A stretch of 8,559 nt of DNA from positions 1 through 8,559 of the forward strand of contig JAFAJR010000121.1 in NCBI GenBank assembly GCA_019236085.1. The letters are read 5' to 3'. Below, piece by piece: positions 7,377-8,559 of this stretch. The notes beneath the pieces were generated by a model. The model saw nothing but the letters and a program-made list of their open reading frames with translations, was not told the DNA's origin and ran no database searches. The stretch's first letter is position 1. Each line of letters starts with the position of its first letter. This DNA comes from Candidatus Dormiibacterota bacterium. Lineage in GTDB: Bacteria; Chloroflexota; Dormibacteria; Aeolococcales; Aeolococcaceae. The translations under genes and the position numbers were made by a program.

Positions 7377-7987
7377 TGCCCGGAATGAGCCGGCAACCCC
7401 TGCGTCGCGGCTCCGTCACCGCGCCTCCGGCGATGCTCGAGTTCGAGGGTTTCAGCTTGCAGCCGCTGTCTGCGAAAAACGCCGGCGCGATCATCGAGTT
7501 GCACCGGCGCCCATGGAATGCGGCGTCAGTGGACGTGCCGGCAACCCCCGAGCAGATCGTGCAGCTTCTGGGCATCCTGGACACGCGCCCCCTTGCGCTG
7601 CCCATGATGGTGGTCAAGGACAATCGCATCGTCGCCGTGGCCTCGCCCACCATGGGCAATGTGCGCAACCTCACCGCCTATTTCTTCGCGGTGTTCGATG
7701 ACGGCGAGCACGTGCACCGCGGGCTCGCGGCGTTCGTCCGCCATGTGTTCTGGTCGCTGCCGCTGCACCGGCTGTACCTGCAGGTGCCGGTCGTCGAGGC
7801 GAGTGACCGGTACCGCGAGATGATGGCTGCTGTGGGATTTCGCGATGAGGGAACCATGGCAGGACACGTGCTGGTGGCAGGTGAGCCGCGTGATGTGGCT
7901 GTGCTCGGCATGCTGCGCTCGGATTTCGATGCCTGGAGCGCAGAATTCGCCCCGGATTTGAGCCTCGTCCCACACGGCAGCACGTGA
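7376..7987 (+). CDS. GNAT-like acetyltransferase-fold protein, first of a tandem pair
   Basis: 203 aa from the first ATG; ATGs at 7385 and 7433 are alternatives. The last (184 aa) is attractive because recognisable sequence starts there (LEFEGFSLQPL) and it frees the spacer for promoters. The fold is suggested by a RimJ/RimL-like pattern: NLTAYFF (98-104), a helix with HRGLAAFVRHVFW (114-126), LHRLYLQVPV (130-139), EASDRYREMMAAVGFRDEGTM (141-161) and GEPRDVAVLGML (169-180). The usual acetyl-CoA loop (Q/R-x-x-G-x-G/A) is not clean, and Ser143 stands where many GNATs have Asn. It may therefore bind acetyl-CoA poorly or differently, and the substrate is unknown. It overlaps the next gene by GTGA and resembles it in the C-terminal half. 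Confidence 0.75.
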   Translation: MPGMSRQPLRRGSVTAPPAMLEFEGFSLQPLSAKNAGAIIELHRRPWNAASVDVPATPEQIVQLLGILDTRPLALPMMVVKDNRIVAVASPTMGNVRNLTAYFFAVFDDGEHVHRGLAAFVRHVFWSLPLHRLYLQVPVVEASDRYREMMAAVGFRDEGTMAGHVLVAGEPRDVAVLGMLRSDFDAWSAEFAPDLSLVPHGST

Positions 7988-8547
7988 CGGCTCATCCGGC
8001 ACTCGCGGGCGTTTCGCTGTCGCTCGAGCCGTACGGCGAGGAACATGTCCCACACGTGGCTCGGCTTGACCGTGTGCGCAGTAGCATGGCGGTGATGGGC
8101 GGAATGGCGAAGCGGCCCGCATACTTGCACCCGCTCGACCTGACGCTGGTGGCGCGTTCGCGCGACGGTGACGTGGTCGGCGTCGTCGACGCCCGGGCGC
8201 TGCCCGGCTACGACCGCGTGGTCAACGTCACGCTGTTCTTCGACCCGCACCGCGCCCGAAGGGGAGTCGCCATGGAGGCATACACCATCGCCGGGCCGTT
8301 CCTCTTCGGCCGTGGCGTCCGGGTGATCCACCACGAGGTGCTCGATTGCAACACCACAATGCGGCGCATCCTCGAGCGTGCACACATTCCGGTGCAGGCC
8401 ACGATGCGGGAGCACGCCTACGTCGCCGGGCGCTTCTGGGACGTGCACGTGTACGGAATGGACGAGGCAGCGTGGGGTGGTCTCGAGCGGCTGGTGAGCT
8501 CCAACATCCCGTCACTCGGAGGACGGTTCGCCTCTCTCGGCGGTTGA
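7984..8547 (+). CDS. GNAT-like protein, second of the tandem pair
   Basis: 187 aa from GTG 7984, whose GTGA overlaps the TGA of the preceding gene, so translation is probably coupled. It looks like a diverged copy of that gene: VVNVTLFFDP (79-88), RARRGVAMEAYTIAGPFLFG (90-109), VRVIHHEVLDCNTTMRRILERA (112-133), MREHAYVAGRFWDVHVYGMDEAAW (141-164) match in order the NLTAYFF, HRGLAAF, LHRLYLQV and MAGHVLVAGEPRDVAVLGM blocks of the first. It keeps an Asn (123) typical of GNATs but lacks the EGT signature at the end of the acetyl-CoA helix. The two may form a heterodimer or act on related substrates; that is inference. The frame ends 12 bases before the window edge. Confidence 0.7.
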   Translation: MTAHPALAGVSLSLEPYGEEHVPHVARLDRVRSSMAVMGGMAKRPAYLHPLDLTLVARSRDGDVVGVVDARALPGYDRVVNVTLFFDPHRARRGVAMEAYTIAGPFLFGRGVRVIHHEVLDCNTTMRRILERAHIPVQATMREHAYVAGRFWDVHVYGMDEAAWGGLERLVSSNIPSLGGRFASLGG

Positions 8548-8559
8548 GCGTGGTCTGCT

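Noticed and set aside
7364..7504. N-terminal extension of the DUF2905 protein up to an ATG at 7504
   Set aside because: The extra 47 residues are charged and unlike the family, and would overlap the divergent GNAT coding region; the ATG at 7363 gives the normal length.
7678..8448. 256-codon minus-strand frame opposite the two GNAT genes
   Set aside because: Shadow of two coupled, mutually similar plus-strand proteins; no recognisable domain.

Overview
The window is gene-dense, GC-rich DNA (roughly two thirds G+C by eye) with strong third-position GC bias. Gene content (an ATP-PFK of the group found in actinomycetes, an LCP cell-wall ligase, a split B12-dependent acyl-CoA mutase with MeaB, and a Tat-exported protein with a coiled coil ahead of the signal) points to an actinobacterium, perhaps a deep-branching class such as Acidimicrobiia or Thermoleophilia. 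The class is an inference from gene style only. No tRNA, rRNA, CRISPR array, transposase or phage gene was seen, and no stretch above 300 bases lacks a gene.

Layout. (1) Bases 1-333 hold the C-terminal end of a 6-phosphofructokinase, cut by the window edge. (2) A 172-base convergent spacer with small hairpins follows. (3) On the minus strand, 2585 down to 506, lies a two-gene unit: an LCP-family protein (first) and a membrane-anchored PD40/TolB-like beta-propeller protein 10 bases behind it. (4) A 76-base divergent spacer separates it from a plus-strand pair, meaB (2662-3609) and the large subunit of a B12-dependent acyl-CoA mutase (3619-5319). (5) After a short spacer with a hairpin and a plausible promoter comes a second plus-strand pair: a 78-aa unknown protein, overlapping by ATGA a Tat-exported, repeat-rich surface protein that ends at a strong terminator (7094-7127). 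(6) A small DUF2905-type membrane protein lies on the minus strand (7363-7139). (7) It diverges from two tandem, GTGA-overlapping GNAT-like proteins (7376-7987, 7984-8547).

How they fit together. MeaB and the mutase form a functional pair: MeaB is the G-protein chaperone that gates B12 loading and protects the mutase. The mutase has Phe95 and Gln213 where methylmalonyl-CoA mutases have Tyr and Arg, so it looks like an isobutyryl-CoA mutase-type enzyme, although homology searches would probably call it methylmalonyl-CoA mutase. Its small B12-binding subunit is not in the window. The LCP and propeller genes look like a coupled envelope-assembly unit. The LCP lacks one of the usual metal-binding aspartates (Gln109 instead). 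The 78-aa protein and the surface protein form a second coupled unit of unknown function.

The best candidates for something undescribed are the 78-aa/surface-protein pair, the LCP variant with its propeller partner, and the pair of degenerate GNAT paralogues.
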